Of a stretch of DNA of 64,000 bases, positions 1 through 9,478 are shown piece by piece (position 1 is the stretch's first letter; each line of letters starts with the position of its first letter). The notes beneath the pieces were generated by a model. It searched no databases, had not been told where the DNA came from, and saw nothing but the letters and a program-made list of their open reading frames with translations. Made by a program: the position numbers and the translations under genes. Origin of the DNA: Burkholderia sp. NRF60-BP8 (GTDB taxonomy: Bacteria; Pseudomonadota; Gammaproteobacteria; Burkholderiales; Burkholderiaceae); NCBI RefSeq assembly GCF_001522585.2, contig NZ_CP013372.1, positions 1,054,001-1,118,000 on the forward strand, in the 5' to 3' direction.

Positions 1-655
1 GATCGACGCGGGCGAGGTGGTCGTCGTGGTCGGCCCGTCGGGCTCGGGCAAATCGACGATGCTGCGCTGTATCAACGCACTCGAGAAAATCACCGGCGGC
101 GAGCTGCTGGTCGACGGCCAGAGCGTGCGCGGCAACGCGGCGACGATTCGCAACATCCGGCTCGAAGCCGGCATGGTGTTCCAGCAGTTCAACCTGTTTC
201 CGCAAATGACCGCGCTCGAGAACGTGATGTTCGGGCCGATGCAGGTGCGCGGCGCGTCGCGCGCCGACGCACGTGACCAGGCGATGGCGCTGCTCGACAA
301 GGTCGGCCTCGAATCGCGCGCGAATCATTACCCGTCGGAGCTGTCGGGCGGCCAGCAGCAGCGCGTCGCGATCGCGCGCGCGCTCGCGATCCGGCCGCGA
401 CTGATGCTGTTCGACGAGCCGACGTCGGCGCTCGATCCGGAATTGCGCCACGAAGTGCTGAAAGTGATGCAGGATCTCGCGACCGAGGGGATGACGATGA
501 TCGTCGTCACTCACGAGATCGGCTTCGCGAAGCGGGTCGGCACGCGGCTGCTGTTCATGGATCAGGGCGGCATTGCCGAGGACGGCCATCCGGCCGACCT
601 GATCGACCGGCCGCCGACGCCGCGCCTGAAGGAATTCCTGAAGCACGTATCCTGA
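1..655 (+). CDS. Polar amino-acid ABC transporter ATP-binding protein (5' truncated by window)
   Basis: The reading frame is open from base 2 and its start lies before the window. The visible part carries a full nucleotide-binding domain: Walker [11 protein letters not shown]-loop QQFNLFP, signature LSGGQQQR, Walker [13 protein letters not shown] and the switch histidine in VTHE. The sequence is typical of the GlnQ/HisP family that powers uptake of polar amino acids at the inner membrane. Only about 20 N-terminal residues seem to be missing. It is followed after 20 bases by a C45 hydrolase, then an aminotransferase and a CMD-family gene, so the transporter probably imports the compound those enzymes process. 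The permease and binding-protein genes are presumably upstream and out of sight. The substrate cannot be told from the sequence. Confidence 0.95.
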   Translation, partial: IDAGEVVVVVGPSGSGKSTMLRCINALEKITGGELLVDGQSVRGNAATIRNIRLEAGMVFQQFNLFPQMTALENVMFGPMQVRGASRADARDQAMALLDKVGLESRANHYPSELSGGQQQRVAIARALAIRPRLMLFDEPTSALDPELRHEVLKVMQDLATEGMTMIVVTHEIGFAKRVGTRLLFMDQGGIAEDGHPADLIDRPPTPRLKEFLKHVS

Positions 656-675
656 ACGAAACCGAAACACCCGAC

Positions 676-1725
676 ATGCCGCTTTCCCTTTCACCCGTCA
701 TCGCCGGCACGCCGTTCGACATCGGCGTGCGCCTCGGCGAGCTTGCGCGCCCCGTGTTCCATCCGTACATGCAGCAGAGCAGCGCATGGGAGGCCGTGCG
801 CCGCTGGCGCGGCCATCCGTTCGTCGCTGCGCTGCGGCAGGCCGCGCTGGCCGCGTACCCCGACCTCGTCGCGGAACTGGACGGGATCGCGGCGGGCGTC
901 GGCTGGCCGGCCGAGGACATTTTTCTGTGGAATTGCCGCGGCGAGCTGATTCACAACGCGCCGGACGGCTGCACGACGCTCGCCGCGCGCGGCGCGGACG
1001 GCGCGCGCTGGATCGCGCACAACGAGGACGGCGATCCATACCTGCGCGAACGTTGCCTGCTCGTCGACGTGCAACCCGCCGGCAAGCCCGGATTCGTCAG
1101 TTTCTATTACCCCGGTTCGCTGCCGGGGCATACGTTCGCCGCGAACCGCGCCGGCATCGCGCAGGCGATCAACAACCTGCGGATCCGCACGCCGGCGCCG
1201 GGCGTGCCGCGCATGATCCTCGCGCGCGCCGTGCTCGACGCGACGTCGCTCGACGCGGCCGCCGACGTGCTGCGCACGCATGCGCGCGCGAGCGGTTTTC
1301 ATCACACGCTCGGTGCGACCGGCGATGCGCGGCTGCTGAGCATCGAGGCGAGCGTCGCGCGCTGTTCGGTCGTCGACGTCGCACGGCTTGCGGGCCATGC
1401 GAATCATCTGGTGCATCCCGGTTGCGATGCGGAAGCGCAGATCGTCACGCAATCGTCCGGCGATCGCCAGCAGCGCGTCGACGCGCTCACGCGCGACATC
1501 GACGCGATCGACGAAGCCGCGCTGCTGCGCGTGCTCGGCGATCGTGCGCCGGAAGGACTGCCGATCTATCGCGACGATCCGGCCGACCCCGACGACGAAA
1601 ACACGCTGGCGACCGCGGTGTTCGCGATTCGCGACACCGCGATCGACTTCACCGTTCATCAACACGGCACGCAGCGCTTCGCGACGCGCATCGTGCCGTC
1701 CGGACGCGCACACCGCGCATCCTGA
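676..1725 (+). CDS. C45 family Ntn-hydrolase / acyltransferase
   Basis: A 349-residue protein resembling the peptidase C45 (acyl-CoA:6-aminopenicillanic acid acyltransferase) family. These are N-terminal-nucleophile enzymes that cleave themselves before a cysteine and then hydrolyse or transfer amide-linked acyl groups. The expected nucleophile is Cys99 in DGCTT, followed by the conserved HNEDGD segment and by a later SFYYPGSLPG stretch typical of the family. It sits 20 bases after the ABC ATPase gene and 15 bases before the aminotransferase start, so the three are probably co-transcribed. A role in deacylating an imported N-acyl amine or amino acid is an inference from this context. The real substrate is unknown. 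Confidence 0.85.
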   Translation: MPLSLSPVIAGTPFDIGVRLGELARPVFHPYMQQSSAWEAVRRWRGHPFVAALRQAALAAYPDLVAELDGIAAGVGWPAEDIFLWNCRGELIHNAPDGCTTLAARGADGARWIAHNEDGDPYLRERCLLVDVQPAGKPGFVSFYYPGSLPGHTFAANRAGIAQAINNLRIRTPAPGVPRMILARAVLDATSLDAAADVLRTHARASGFHHTLGATGDARLLSIEASVARCSVVDVARLAGHANHLVHPGCDAEAQIVTQSSGDRQQRVDALTRDIDAIDEAALLRVLGDRAPEGLPIYRDDPADPDDENTLATAVFAIRDTAIDFTVHQHGTQRFATRIVPSGRAHRAS

Positions 1726-1740
1726 TCCATGAGGCCACGC

Positions 1741-3075
1741 ATGACGACCGTTTTCCATCGCGCCCCGCGCGCCACCTTGCCCGTTGCCGTCGCAGGCGAC
1801 GGCATCGAGATCATCGATTCGACCGGCAAACGCTATATCGACGCGTGCGGCGGGGCGGCCGTATCGTGTCTCGGCCACAGCAACCCGCGCGTGATCGACG
1901 CGATCAAGCGGCAGGTGCAGCAACTGCCGTACGCGCATACGTCGTTCTTCACGACGGACGTGGCCGAGGAACTGGCCGACCGGCTCGTCGATGCCGCGCC
2001 GGCCGGGCTCGAGCACGTGTACTTCGTGTCGGGCGGTTCCGAGGCGATCGAGGCCGCGCTGAAGCTCGCGCGCCAGTATTTCGTCGAGAAGGGCGAGCCG
2101 CAGCGGCGTCATTTCATCGCCCGCCGCCAGAGCTATCACGGCAACACGCTCGGCGCGCTCGCGATCGGCGGCAACGCGTGGCGGCGCGAGCCGTTCCTGC
2201 CGCTGCTGATCGAGGCGCATCACGTGAGCCCGTGCTATGCGTACCGCGACCAGTTGGCGGGCGAAACCGACGAAGCGTATGCGCAGCGCCTCGCGGACGA
2301 GCTCGAACGCAAGATCGTCGAACTCGGTGCGGAAAACGTCGCGGCGTTCGTCGCGGAAACGGTGGTGGGCGCCACGGCCGGCGCGGTGCCGCCGGTGCGT
2401 ACCTACCTGAAGAAGATTCGCGCGGTGTGCGACAAGTACGGCGTGCTGCTGATTCTCGACGAGATCATGTCGGGGATGGGGCGCACGGGCTATCTGTATG
2501 CGTGCGACGAAGACGGAGTCGCGCCCGATCTGCTGACGATCGCGAAAGGGCTCGGCGCGGGCTACCAGCCGATCGGCGCGACGCTGGTGAGCGACCGCAT
2601 CTACCGGACGATCGTCGACGGTTCGGGCTTCTTCCAGCACGGTCATACCTACCTCGGCCATGCGACGGCGTGCGCGGCGGCGCTCGAAGTGCAGCGCGTG
2701 ATCGCGGAGGAGAAACTGCTCGACAACGTGAAGGCGCGCGGCGAGCAGTTGCGTGCGTCGTTGCGCGAGCACTACGGCGCGCATCCGCATGTCGGCGACG
2801 TGCGTGGCCGCGGGCTGTTCGTCGGCGTCGAGCTCGTGCGCGATCGCGACACCAAGGCCACGTTCGATCCCGCGCTGAAGCTGCATGCGGCGGTCAAGCG
2901 CGAAGCGATGCAGCGCGGGTTGATGGTGTATCCGATGGGTGGCACGATCGACGGCGTGCACGGCGATCACATCCTGGTCGCGCCGCCGTTCGTCTGCACC
3001 GCGCAGCAGATCGACACGATCGTCGAACGGCTGTCCGGCGCGATCGGCGCGGCGCTCGCGTCGGCCGGCGCATGA
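1741..3075 (+). CDS. Class III PLP-dependent aminotransferase (aspartate aminotransferase family protein)
   Basis: A 444-residue fold-type I class III aminotransferase. The cofactor-binding Asp is D240 in LILDEIMSGMGRTG, and the Schiff-base lysine is K269 in TIAKGLGAGYQ. The SGGSEAIEAALK segment, which binds the PLP phosphate, is also present. I chose the ATG at 1741 because GAGG lies at 1731-1734 at a good distance. The ATG at 1729 would add MRPR and has no better site. Family members move an amino group from omega-amino acids or amines to pyruvate or 2-oxoglutarate. Sitting after an amino-acid ABC ATPase and an amide hydrolase, it may deaminate the product released by the hydrolase. Specificity cannot be assigned. 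Confidence 0.9.
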   Translation: MTTVFHRAPRATLPVAVAGDGIEIIDSTGKRYIDACGGAAVSCLGHSNPRVIDAIKRQVQQLPYAHTSFFTTDVAEELADRLVDAAPAGLEHVYFVSGGSEAIEAALKLARQYFVEKGEPQRRHFIARRQSYHGNTLGALAIGGNAWRREPFLPLLIEAHHVSPCYAYRDQLAGETDEAYAQRLADELERKIVELGAENVAAFVAETVVGATAGAVPPVRTYLKKIRAVCDKYGVLLILDEIMSGMGRTGYLYACDEDGVAPDLLTIAKGLGAGYQPIGATLVSDRIYRTIVDGSGFFQHGHTYLGHATACAAALEVQRVIAEEKLLDNVKARGEQLRASLREHYGAHPHVGDVRGRGLFVGVELVRDRDTKATFDPALKLHAAVKREAMQRGLMVYPMGGTIDGVHGDHILVAPPFVCTAQQIDTIVERLSGAIGAALASAGA

Positions 3076-3100
3076 ACCTCGATCTCGGCGAATTTGCACC

Positions 3101-3655
3101 ATGACGAACAGACTGCCTCCTTTCGATCCCGCATCGGCCACCGACGAACAGAAGGCCGTGCTCGCCGACATCCTCAGCGGCCCGCGCGGCAACCTGAACG
3201 GGCCGTTCCTCGGCTGGATCGCGAGCCCCGAACTGGCCCAGCACGCGCAGAAGCTCGGCGCGTTCTGCCGCTACCGCACGGGGCTGCCGCTGCGCCTGTC
3301 GGAGCTCGCGATTCTCGTGACGGCCGCGCGTTGGCGCTCGCAGGCCGAGTGGCACATCCATCATCCGATCGCGCTCGATGCCGGCTTGCCGGCGGCAACC
3401 GCCGACGCGATCCGGCGCGGCGTCGCGCCGGCCTTCGAATCGGACGACGACGCGCTGATCCATGCGTTCGCCACCGAGCTGTACGACACGCGCCGCGTGA
3501 GCGATGCGACGTTCGCACGTGCCGAGGCGCGCTTCGGCCACGAGACCGTGGTGAACCTCGTCGCGCTGCTCGGCTATTACGCGCTCGTCGCGATGACGCT
3601 CAACACGTTCGGTATGCGCGCAGACGGACAAACTGATTTGCCGTTTCCGGAATAA
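3101..3655 (+). CDS. Carboxymuconolactone decarboxylase (CMD) family protein
   Basis: A 184-residue protein with the all-helical CMD fold: the pattern LPLRLSELAILVTAARWRSQ followed by AEWHIHHP matches gamma-carboxymuconolactone decarboxylase-like proteins. The CxxC pair used by AhpD-type peroxidases is absent at the expected place (EWHIHH), so a thiol-peroxidase role is unlikely. The gene begins 25 bases after the aminotransferase stop and is the last of the operon, with a strong hairpin 50 bases beyond its stop. The reaction is unknown. In this operon it may act late in catabolism of the imported amino compound, but that is a guess. Confidence 0.85.
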   Translation: MTNRLPPFDPASATDEQKAVLADILSGPRGNLNGPFLGWIASPELAQHAQKLGAFCRYRTGLPLRLSELAILVTAARWRSQAEWHIHHPIALDAGLPAATADAIRRGVAPAFESDDDALIHAFATELYDTRRVSDATFARAEARFGHETVVNLVALLGYYALVAMTLNTFGMRADGQTDLPFPE

Positions 3656-3705
3656 TCGCCGCCGGCGCGTGCGTCGGCGGCATGCCGCGTGCGCGTGCGG
3701 ATTGC

Positions 3706-3735
3706 CCGAAAAGCCCGTCAACGCGGGCTTTTCGG
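3706..3735 (+). terminator. Strong stem-loop terminator of the amino-acid operon
   Basis: A perfect 12-base-pair inverted repeat (arms 3706-3717 and 3724-3735, loop of 6) with left arm CCGAAAAGCCCG. The A and T runs are inside the arms, so it could stop transcription from either side, but the only gene ending here is the CMD-family gene. Confidence 0.8.
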
Positions 3736-3863
3736 CGTTTGAGCCTCGATCGACCGACGTTCGCGGCGTGTCGTCCCGCTGCCCGTCGTTCCGCCTGCGC
3801 GTCGATGCAGGAAATTTTCCCCGTCTTTAGAATTTCGCCAAAATAACCACGGGGGAAATATCG

Positions 3864-4763
3864 ATGCGCTGGGTCCTGCTGATCGTGTTCATTGCGTGTG
3901 TCGTGTACACGCATCGGCGCGGCAAGGTTCGGCACCGGTTGTTCAGGCAACTATCCGACCACTCGACCTTTACCGCACCGCTGAACTGCTTTTCGTACGC
4001 GTTCTCGTCGGTGCCGACCACGCCGTTTCTCGACACCGATCATTTTCCGGAGCTGGCGGTGCTGCAGCGCGAATGGCGCACGTTTCGCCGCGAAGCGCTC
4101 GCGTTGCGCGACGCGAGCCGGATCAAGGCGTCCGGCGAGTACAACGACATCGGTTTCAATTCATTCTTTCGTCACGGCTGGAAGCGTTTCTACCTGAAGT
4201 GGTACGACGCGCCGCATCCGTCCGCGCAGGCGTTGTGCCCGCGCTCGGTCGAGATCCTGTCGCGGATTCCGTCGATCAAGGCGGCGATGTTCGCGCAGTT
4301 GCCGCCGGGCGGCAAGCTCGGGCTGCATCGCGATCCGTATGCGGGCTCGCTGCGCTACCACCTCGGGCTCGATACGCCGAACGACGACGCGTGCCGGATC
4401 GTCGTCGACGGCGAGTCGTATGCATGGCGCGACGGCGAAGCCGTGATGTTCGACGAGACGTACCTGCACTGGGCCGAAAACCGCACCGCGCACGATCGCG
4501 TGATCCTGTTCTGCGACATCGATCGCCCGATGAAATATCGCTGGGCGCAGCGCGTCAACGATGCATTCGGGCAACTGCTGATGCGCGCAGCCGCGTCGCC
4601 GAACGAAACCGGCGATCGCACGGGCGGGCTCAATCGCGCGTTCAGGTACCTGTATGCGATCCGGCGCGCCGGCAAGCGGTTGAAGGCGTGGAATCGCACC
4701 GTGTATTACGTCGTCAAGTGGCTGCTGTTCGGCGGGATCGCGGTCGCGATCTTCTGCATCTGA
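3864..4763 (+). CDS. lpxO: LpxO-like aspartyl/asparaginyl beta-hydroxylase (lipid A hydroxylase family)
   Basis: A 299-residue protein with an N-terminal membrane anchor (residues 3-16), a central Asp/Asn beta-hydroxylase domain and a C-terminal hydrophobic segment (about 280-299). The iron ligands are visible as H155-x-D157 in LHRDPYAGSLRYH and H202 in LHWAENRT, with R212 placed to bind 2-oxoglutarate. This layout is that of LpxO, which hydroxylates the secondary acyl chain of lipid A at the cytoplasmic face of the inner membrane. It stands alone between the preceding terminator and an unrelated membrane-anchored protein. I am confident of the family; the exact lipid A position modified is not visible. 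Confidence 0.85.
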   Translation: MRWVLLIVFIACVVYTHRRGKVRHRLFRQLSDHSTFTAPLNCFSYAFSSVPTTPFLDTDHFPELAVLQREWRTFRREALALRDASRIKASGEYNDIGFNSFFRHGWKRFYLKWYDAPHPSAQALCPRSVEILSRIPSIKAAMFAQLPPGGKLGLHRDPYAGSLRYHLGLDTPNDDACRIVVDGESYAWRDGEAVMFDETYLHWAENRTAHDRVILFCDIDRPMKYRWAQRVNDAFGQLLMRAAASPNETGDRTGGLNRAFRYLYAIRRAGKRLKAWNRTVYYVVKWLLFGGIAVAIFCI

Positions 4764-4931
4764 CGGGCGAAGGAGGGCGGTATTTTTCTCGTCCGACGAT
4801 AGTGCGGCGCGGCATCGCCGGTGCTGACGGCGCGCCACCGTGATCAATGCAACCAAATGTATTCATGCGGGATCAACGGGCGTCGGCCGCGTATCATGGC
4901 TTGTTCACGTGGATATGATCGGTGAGCAAGC

Positions 4932-5729
4932 ATGACAAGTACCCGTAAAACCATGATGATCGCCGGCGGGCTTCTGGTGGCCGCGGCCGGCTCCGCGTAC
5001 GTGATGCTCCTGCGCGCGGATCACCGTGCGATCGAAGATGCCGGCATCGGCGATTCGTCCGCGCCGGTTGCCGCGGCGCCCGCGGGCAACGATCACGCGG
5101 TGCAGGGCGCGATCGCGCCGCCGGCACCGGCCGCCGCGACGACGCCGAAACTGGCGGCTGCCGCGCCACCTCCGTCCGCGCCCACACCCGCGCCGGCCGC
5201 CCCCGCGCGCGTCGGTGCTGCGCCGGCGATTCCGGTCGTCAGCGACAAGCCGCAACCGGTAACGAAACCGGTCGCACCGCCGCCGAAGGTCCACGTCGTG
5301 ACGGTCGACGAGCAGGATTCGACCCCATCGGCGCAGGTCCCGGCTTCGCCTCCGGCCCCCGCCCCAGGCCCGGCCGCCAAACGCGCTCAGTCAGCTGCGC
5401 CCGCGCAGGTCACGCAACGCGCGCCGCGCAAGCGCGACGGCCTCGAACGCCACGCCGCCGCCGCGCCGCCGGTCGTGACGAAATCCGAAACACCGGAGAC
5501 GGCCGCGCTCGTCAGGGAATCGGCGAAGCTCGACCCGTCGTTGCCGCCGCCGTCGATGTCGCCGGTATCCTCGATGCCGGCGAGCACCGGTTCGTACCGG
5601 CAGGGCGGATCGTCGTCCGGCGCGAATCCGGTGGCGGCCGCGATGACCGAGCAACTGGTCAGGCAATCGAGCAGTTTCAAGTCGACGGCGCCTGCGCCGG
5701 CGGACGGCAGCCCGACCGCGACCAAGTAA
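4932..5729 (+). CDS. Membrane-anchored Ala/Pro-rich protein of unknown function
   Basis: A 265-residue protein with a short basic N-terminus (MTSTRKT), one hydrophobic segment at about residues 8-26, and then a long low-complexity region rich in Ala and Pro that would lie in the periplasm. No enzymatic motif is visible. The codon pattern is that of a real GC-rich gene, and the hydrophobic start makes it a plausible single-pass protein. The Ala/Pro stretch resembles the linkers of TonB-like or wall-spanning proteins, but no TonB C-terminal domain follows. I do not recognise a family. Confidence 0.65.
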   Translation: MTSTRKTMMIAGGLLVAAAGSAYVMLLRADHRAIEDAGIGDSSAPVAAAPAGNDHAVQGAIAPPAPAAATTPKLAAAAPPPSAPTPAPAAPARVGAAPAIPVVSDKPQPVTKPVAPPPKVHVVTVDEQDSTPSAQVPASPPAPAPGPAAKRAQSAAPAQVTQRAPRKRDGLERHAAAAPPVVTKSETPETAALVRESAKLDPSLPPPSMSPVSSMPASTGSYRQGGSSSGANPVAAAMTEQLVRQSSSFKSTAPAPADGSPTATK

Positions 5730-5748
5730 GCGCGATCGGCGTCGGCAT

Positions 5749-5784
5749 AAAAAGGACCCCGCACGCCGACCAAGGCATGCGGGG
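5749..5784 (-). terminator. Rho-independent terminator of ahpF
   Basis: Seven-pair stem (5757-5763 with 5778-5784, CCCCGCA/TGCGGGG) followed, on the minus strand, by a run of five T at 5753-5749. The position 40 bases after the ahpF stop fits. It also lies 28 bases after the stop of the converging plus-strand gene, but the T-run serves only the minus strand. Confidence 0.75.
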
Positions 5785-5824
5785 CCAAGAGAGACAAACT
5801 TTGATGTCGTCGGGCTGACGCGCG

Positions 5825-7423
5825 TCAGGCGGCGACCGCTTCTTCGGCCTGCGGCTGAGCGGTTGCCGCCGGCGCCACGTCCTGGCGGATCAGGTGATCG
5901 AACGCGCCGAGCGACGCCTTCGCACCTTCGCCGACCGCGATCACGATCTGCTTGAACGGCACCGTCGTCACGTCGCCGGCCGCGAACACGCCCGGCACCG
6001 ACGTCGCGCCGCGCGCATCGACGACGATCTCGCCGTGCTTCGACAGCTCGACCGTGCCCTTCAGCCATTCGGTGTTCGGCACGAGTCCGATCTGCACGAA
6101 CACGCCTTCGAGTTCGATGCGCTGCGTGTCGCCCGAGCGCAGATCCTTGTAGACGAGCCCATTCAGCTTGCTGCCGTCGCCGGTCAGTTCGGTCGTCTGC
6201 GCCTGCGTGACGATCGTCACGTTCGGCAGGCTGCGCAGCTTGCGTTGCAGCACTTCGTCCGCGCGCAGTTGCGCACCGAATTCGATCAGCGTGACGTCCT
6301 TCACGATGCCCGCGAGGTCGATCGCGGCTTCGACGCCCGAGTTGCCGCCGCCGACCACCGCGACGCGCTTGCCCTTGAACAGCGGGCCATCGCAGTGCGG
6401 GCAGTAGGCGACCCCGCGGTTGCGGTATTCGCGCTCGCCGGGCACGTTGATTTCGCGCCAGCGTGCGCCGGTCGCGAGGACGATCGTCTTCGCCTTCAGC
6501 ACCGCGCCGTTCGCGAGGCGGATCTGGTGCACGTCGCCCGGAATCAGCGCGTCGGCGCGCTGCACGTCCATGATGTCGACGTCGTACTGCTTCACGTGCT
6601 GTTCGAGTGCGGTCGCGAATTTCGGCCCTTCGGTTTCCTGTACCGACACGAAATTCTCGATCGCCATCGTGTCCAGCACCTGGCCGCCGAAACGCTCGGC
6701 GACCACGCCCGTCGCGATGCCCTTGCGTGCCGAGTAGATCGCCGCGGCCGCGCCTGCCGGGCCGCCGCCGACGATCAGCGTGTCGAACACCGGCTTGTTT
6801 TGGAGCGACTTCGCCGCGCGTTCGCCGGCGCCCGTATCGAGCTTCGCGAGGATTTCCTTCACGCTGCTGCGGCCCTGGCCGAACGACGCGCCGTTCAGGA
6901 ACATCGTCGGCACGGCCATGATCTGGCGCGACTCGACTTCATCCTGGAACAGCGCACCGTCGATCGCGACGTGGCGGATGCGCGGGTTGATCAGCGACAT
7001 TACGTTCAGCGCCTGCACGACTTCCGGGCAGTTCTGGCACGACAGCGAGAAATACGTTTCGAATGCGTAGTCGCCGTCGAGCGCGCGAATCTGTTCGATC
7101 ACGTCGTCGTCGAGCTTGATCGGATGGCCGCCCGTCTGCAGCAGCGCGAGGACGAGCGACGTGAATTCATGGCCCATCGGAATGCCGGCGAAACGGATGC
7201 CGGCCGGCTTGCCGGGCTCGCCGATCGAGAACGACGGCTTGCGCTCGGCGTCGTCGCGGCGTTCGATCACGGTCACGCGATCCGTCAGCGACGCAATCTC
7301 GGTCAGCAGCGCCAGCAGTTCCTGCGATTTCGCGCCGTCGTCGAGCGAGGCGACGAGTTCGATCGGGCGCGTGATTTTTTCGAGGTACGCTTTGAGTTGG
7401 TTCTTGAGATTGGCGTCGAGCAT
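5825..7423 (-). CDS. ahpF: Alkyl hydroperoxide reductase subunit F
   Basis: A 532-residue flavoprotein disulfide reductase that passes electrons from NADH through FAD and two disulfides to AhpC. The N-terminal thioredoxin-like domain has the redox pair in SCQNCPE. The FAD and NAD domains follow ([30 protein letters not shown]), with the second redox pair in YCPHCDGP. Length matches the family. The minus-strand start at 7423 gives the expected N-terminus [11 protein letters not shown]; the frame stays open upstream but there encodes nothing AhpF-like. It follows ahpC by 119 bases in the same direction. Confidence 0.97.
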   Translation of the reverse strand: MLDANLKNQLKAYLEKITRPIELVASLDDGAKSQELLALLTEIASLTDRVTVIERRDDAERKPSFSIGEPGKPAGIRFAGIPMGHEFTSLVLALLQTGGHPIKLDDDVIEQIRALDGDYAFETYFSLSCQNCPEVVQALNVMSLINPRIRHVAIDGALFQDEVESRQIMAVPTMFLNGASFGQGRSSVKEILAKLDTGAGERAAKSLQNKPVFDTLIVGGGPAGAAAAIYSARKGIATGVVAERFGGQVLDTMAIENFVSVQETEGPKFATALEQHVKQYDVDIMDVQRADALIPGDVHQIRLANGAVLKAKTIVLATGARWREINVPGEREYRNRGVAYCPHCDGPLFKGKRVAVVGGGNSGVEAAIDLAGIVKDVTLIEFGAQLRADEVLQRKLRSLPNVTIVTQAQTTELTGDGSKLNGLVYKDLRSGDTQRIELEGVFVQIGLVPNTEWLKGTVELSKHGEIVVDARGATSVPGVFAAGDVTTVPFKQIVIAVGEGAKASLGAFDHLIRQDVAPAATAQPQAEEAVAA

Positions 7424-7542
7424 GGCGTTTCGGATTCCGTATTGATAATTCTGGTCGGGCACGTCGTGCCGGAGGAGGGCGCGGGCCGCGCGATGCGGCG
7501 GCCCGCCGTCGCGCGCCCCGTGCGAGGCGCGCGGCGCGATCG

Positions 7543-8106
7543 TCAGATCTTGCCGATCAGGTCGAGCGACGGGGTCAGCGTTTCCGCGCCCGGCGTCCAC
7601 TTGGCCGGGCACACTTCACCCGGGTGCGCCGCGATGTATTGTGCCGCCTGGACCTTGCGCAGCAGTTCGCCTGCATCGCGGCCGATACCGTTGTCGTGGA
7701 TTTCGCACAGCTTGATCTCGCCTTCCGGGTTGATCACGAACGTGCCGCGCAGCGCCATCCCTTCTTCCTCGATCAGCACGTCGAAGTTGCGCGACAGCGT
7801 GAGCGTCGGGTCGCCGATCATCGGGTACTTGATCTTGCCGATCGTGTCCGACGTGTCGTGCCATGCCTTGTGCGTGAAGTGCGTGTCGGTCGACACGCCG
7901 TAGATTTCGACACCCAGCTTCTGGAATTCCGCGTAACGGTCGGCGAGGTCGCCCAGCTCGGTCGGGCAGACGAACGTGAAGTCGGCCGGGTAGAACACGA
8001 CGACGGACCACTTGCCCTTGAAGTTCTCTTCCGAAACGGGCACGAATTCGCCGTTGTGGTAAGCGGTTGCCTTGAACGGCTTGATTTGGGTGTTGATGAT
8101 CGGCAT
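7543..8106 (-). CDS. ahpC: Alkyl hydroperoxide reductase subunit C (2-Cys peroxiredoxin)
   Basis: A 187-residue typical 2-Cys peroxiredoxin that reduces hydrogen peroxide, organic peroxides and peroxynitrite in the cytoplasm. The peroxidatic cysteine is C47 in FVCPTE and the resolving cysteine is C166 in GEVCPAKW. The GGIG-equivalent region reads DNGIGRD, and the C-terminus ends LDLIGKI. Its reductase partner ahpF lies just downstream on the same strand. A candidate promoter lies about 40 bases upstream. Confidence 0.98.
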   Translation of the reverse strand: MPIINTQIKPFKATAYHNGEFVPVSEENFKGKWSVVVFYPADFTFVCPTELGDLADRYAEFQKLGVEIYGVSTDTHFTHKAWHDTSDTIGKIKYPMIGDPTLTLSRNFDVLIEEEGMALRGTFVINPEGEIKLCEIHDNGIGRDAGELLRKVQAAQYIAAHPGEVCPAKWTPGAETLTPSLDLIGKI

Positions 8107-8147
8107 CTGGACAATTCCTTTTCGTCAGGGGTGAGTGGAGTGTTGCC

Positions 8148-8176
8148 AGTATCCGGGTTCACCCTGAAGTTGTGAA
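8148..8176 (-). promoter_or_regulatory. Candidate sigma-70 promoter of ahpC
   Basis: On the minus strand TTCACA (8176-8171) and GATACT (8153-8148) are separated by 17 bases, giving a start of transcription near 8141 and a leader of about 35 bases. This is a pattern match only; no clear OxyR site was found with confidence. Confidence 0.4.
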
Positions 8177-8242
8177 ATTGCTTGTTTCAATCCGCGGCAT
8201 CGGGATTTTCTATCTGCTTCCGGCCCTTGATTGCATGGGCTT

Positions 8243-8452
8243 TCACCACGCCGAGCGCAGTCTCTCCAGATCGACGACCGCGCGGCCCTTCCATAGACCG
8301 AACACATCGTCAGCAAGTGTCATCGCGTGCTGCGCGAGATACGCATCGATTGCATCGCGGATGATCTCGGCCGGGGAACTGCCATTGATCGCCGCGATGA
8401 TGGTCAGTGCCGCATGCCGGTCATCCGACAGATCGACGGGAACTCTGGTCAT
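8243..8452 (-). CDS. Small ribbon-helix-helix protein (CopG/antitoxin-like), orphan
   Basis: A 69-residue protein beginning MTRVPVDLSDDRHAALTII, a short beta strand followed by two helices, as in ribbon-helix-helix DNA-binding proteins. The start at 8452 is supported by GGAGG five to ten bases upstream on the minus strand; a longer reading from 8518 has no such support. Proteins of this type are often antitoxins, but no PIN, RelE or other toxin gene follows: the next item downstream is the ahpC promoter region. It may be a solitary regulator or a remnant of a toxin-antitoxin pair. Confidence 0.65.
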   Translation of the reverse strand: MTRVPVDLSDDRHAALTIIAAINGSSPAEIIRDAIDAYLAQHAMTLADDVFGLWKGRAVVDLERLRSAW

Positions 8453-8581
8453 TGCAACCTCCGTTATACGACCCGCCCATCCTGACTGTCCGGCAAGAAA
8501 AGGGCAAGGTCGCGGCATGTCCGGATGTGAGTGCCGCTTTCCTGACGAGCCGGCCGACAGCGTAGCGGCGGCCCGGCCTGC

Positions 8582-9478
8582 TCAAATCCCCGCCATCTTC
8601 CGCAACCACGCCGCCAGCCGTCGCGCCCCGTCCGGCAGGTCCGCGTCCTCGCGCGTGCACAGGTAGTAGTCGCGCCCGTCGTCAAGCGCGCGATCGAACA
8701 GTTGCACGAGTTCGCCGTTCGCCAGTTCGCGCTGGACCAGCGGCGCGCGCAGCAACGCGGCGCCGAGATCCGCGCGGGCGGCGCTCAGCGTGAGCTGGCC
8801 ATCCTCGAACATCGGTCCCACCGCGTGCGATACGTGCCGCACGCCGGCGCCCTGCAGCCAGTTGACCCACGTGCTGCGATCCTCGTCGTGCACGAGCGGT
8901 GCGCGCGCGAGATCGGCCGGCGTGCGGAACGGCCCGTGACGCTTCAGGAACGACGGGCTGCACATCGGCACCATCGCGCCCGGCAGCAGCCGCTCGCAGC
9001 GGTAGCCGGGCCAGTCGCCGGTGCCGAAGCGGATCGACAGGTCCGACGCATCGCTTCGGTAGTTGCGGTGATGCGCGTACAGCACCGTGACGTCGACATC
9101 GGTGTTGTCGGCCAGGAACGCGTGGAGCCGGGGAATGAACCAGCCGATGCCGAGCAGCGGAATCAGGCTGACGGTGATCTGTCGCAGCGACGAACGGTCG
9201 CGCACGAAGCGCGTCGCGCTGCGCAGCACCGAGAACGCCGCGCTGATCGACCGGTAGTAGTCGCGCCCCTCGTCGGTGAGCACGAGCAGACGGCCTTCGC
9301 GTACCGTCAGCGGCGTCTGGATGAACGCTTCGAGCAGTTGCAGCTGATGGCTGACCGCCGACGGCGTGATGTCGAGTTCGCCCGCCGCCGCGGTGACCGA
9401 GCCCAGACGCGCAAATGCTTCGAACGCACGCACCGCGCGCAGCGGCGGATCGTGCGGCAATTGTTCGATATTTTTCAT
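8582..9478 (-). CDS. LysR family transcriptional regulator (GcvA-like)
   Basis: A 298-residue LysR-type regulator. The winged helix-turn-helix is at about residues 14-73 (AVRAFEAFARLGSVTAAAGELDITPSAVSH) and the effector-binding domain follows from about 95. It resembles the GcvA branch, where the N-terminus reads LPPLRAL RAFEAAAR. It diverges from the LivJ-type binding protein gene across a 180-base AT-rich intergenic region. It is therefore the likely regulator of the thiazoline-carboxylate operon, probably with a cysteine-pathway intermediate as effector. That effector is inferred. Confidence 0.9.
   Translation of the reverse strand: MKNIEQLPHDPPLRAVRAFEAFARLGSVTAAAGELDITPSAVSHQLQLLEAFIQTPLTVREGRLLVLTDEGRDYYRSISAAFSVLRSATRFVRDRSSLRQITVSLIPLLGIGWFIPRLHAFLADNTDVDVTVLYAHHRNYRSDASDLSIRFGTGDWPGYRCERLLPGAMVPMCSPSFLKRHGPFRTPADLARAPLVHDEDRSTWVNWLQGAGVRHVSHAVGPMFEDGQLTLSAARADLGAALLRAPLVQRELANGELVQLFDRALDDGRDYYLCTREDADLPDGARRLAAWLRKMAGI

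Noticed and set aside
691..3192. An 830-codon minus-strand open frame opposite the first operon
   Set aside because: Antisense of the C45 hydrolase and aminotransferase genes, which have clear family motifs; no motif in the shadow.
3102..3655. AhpD-like peroxidase assignment for the CMD-family gene
   Set aside because: The required CxxC motif is missing.
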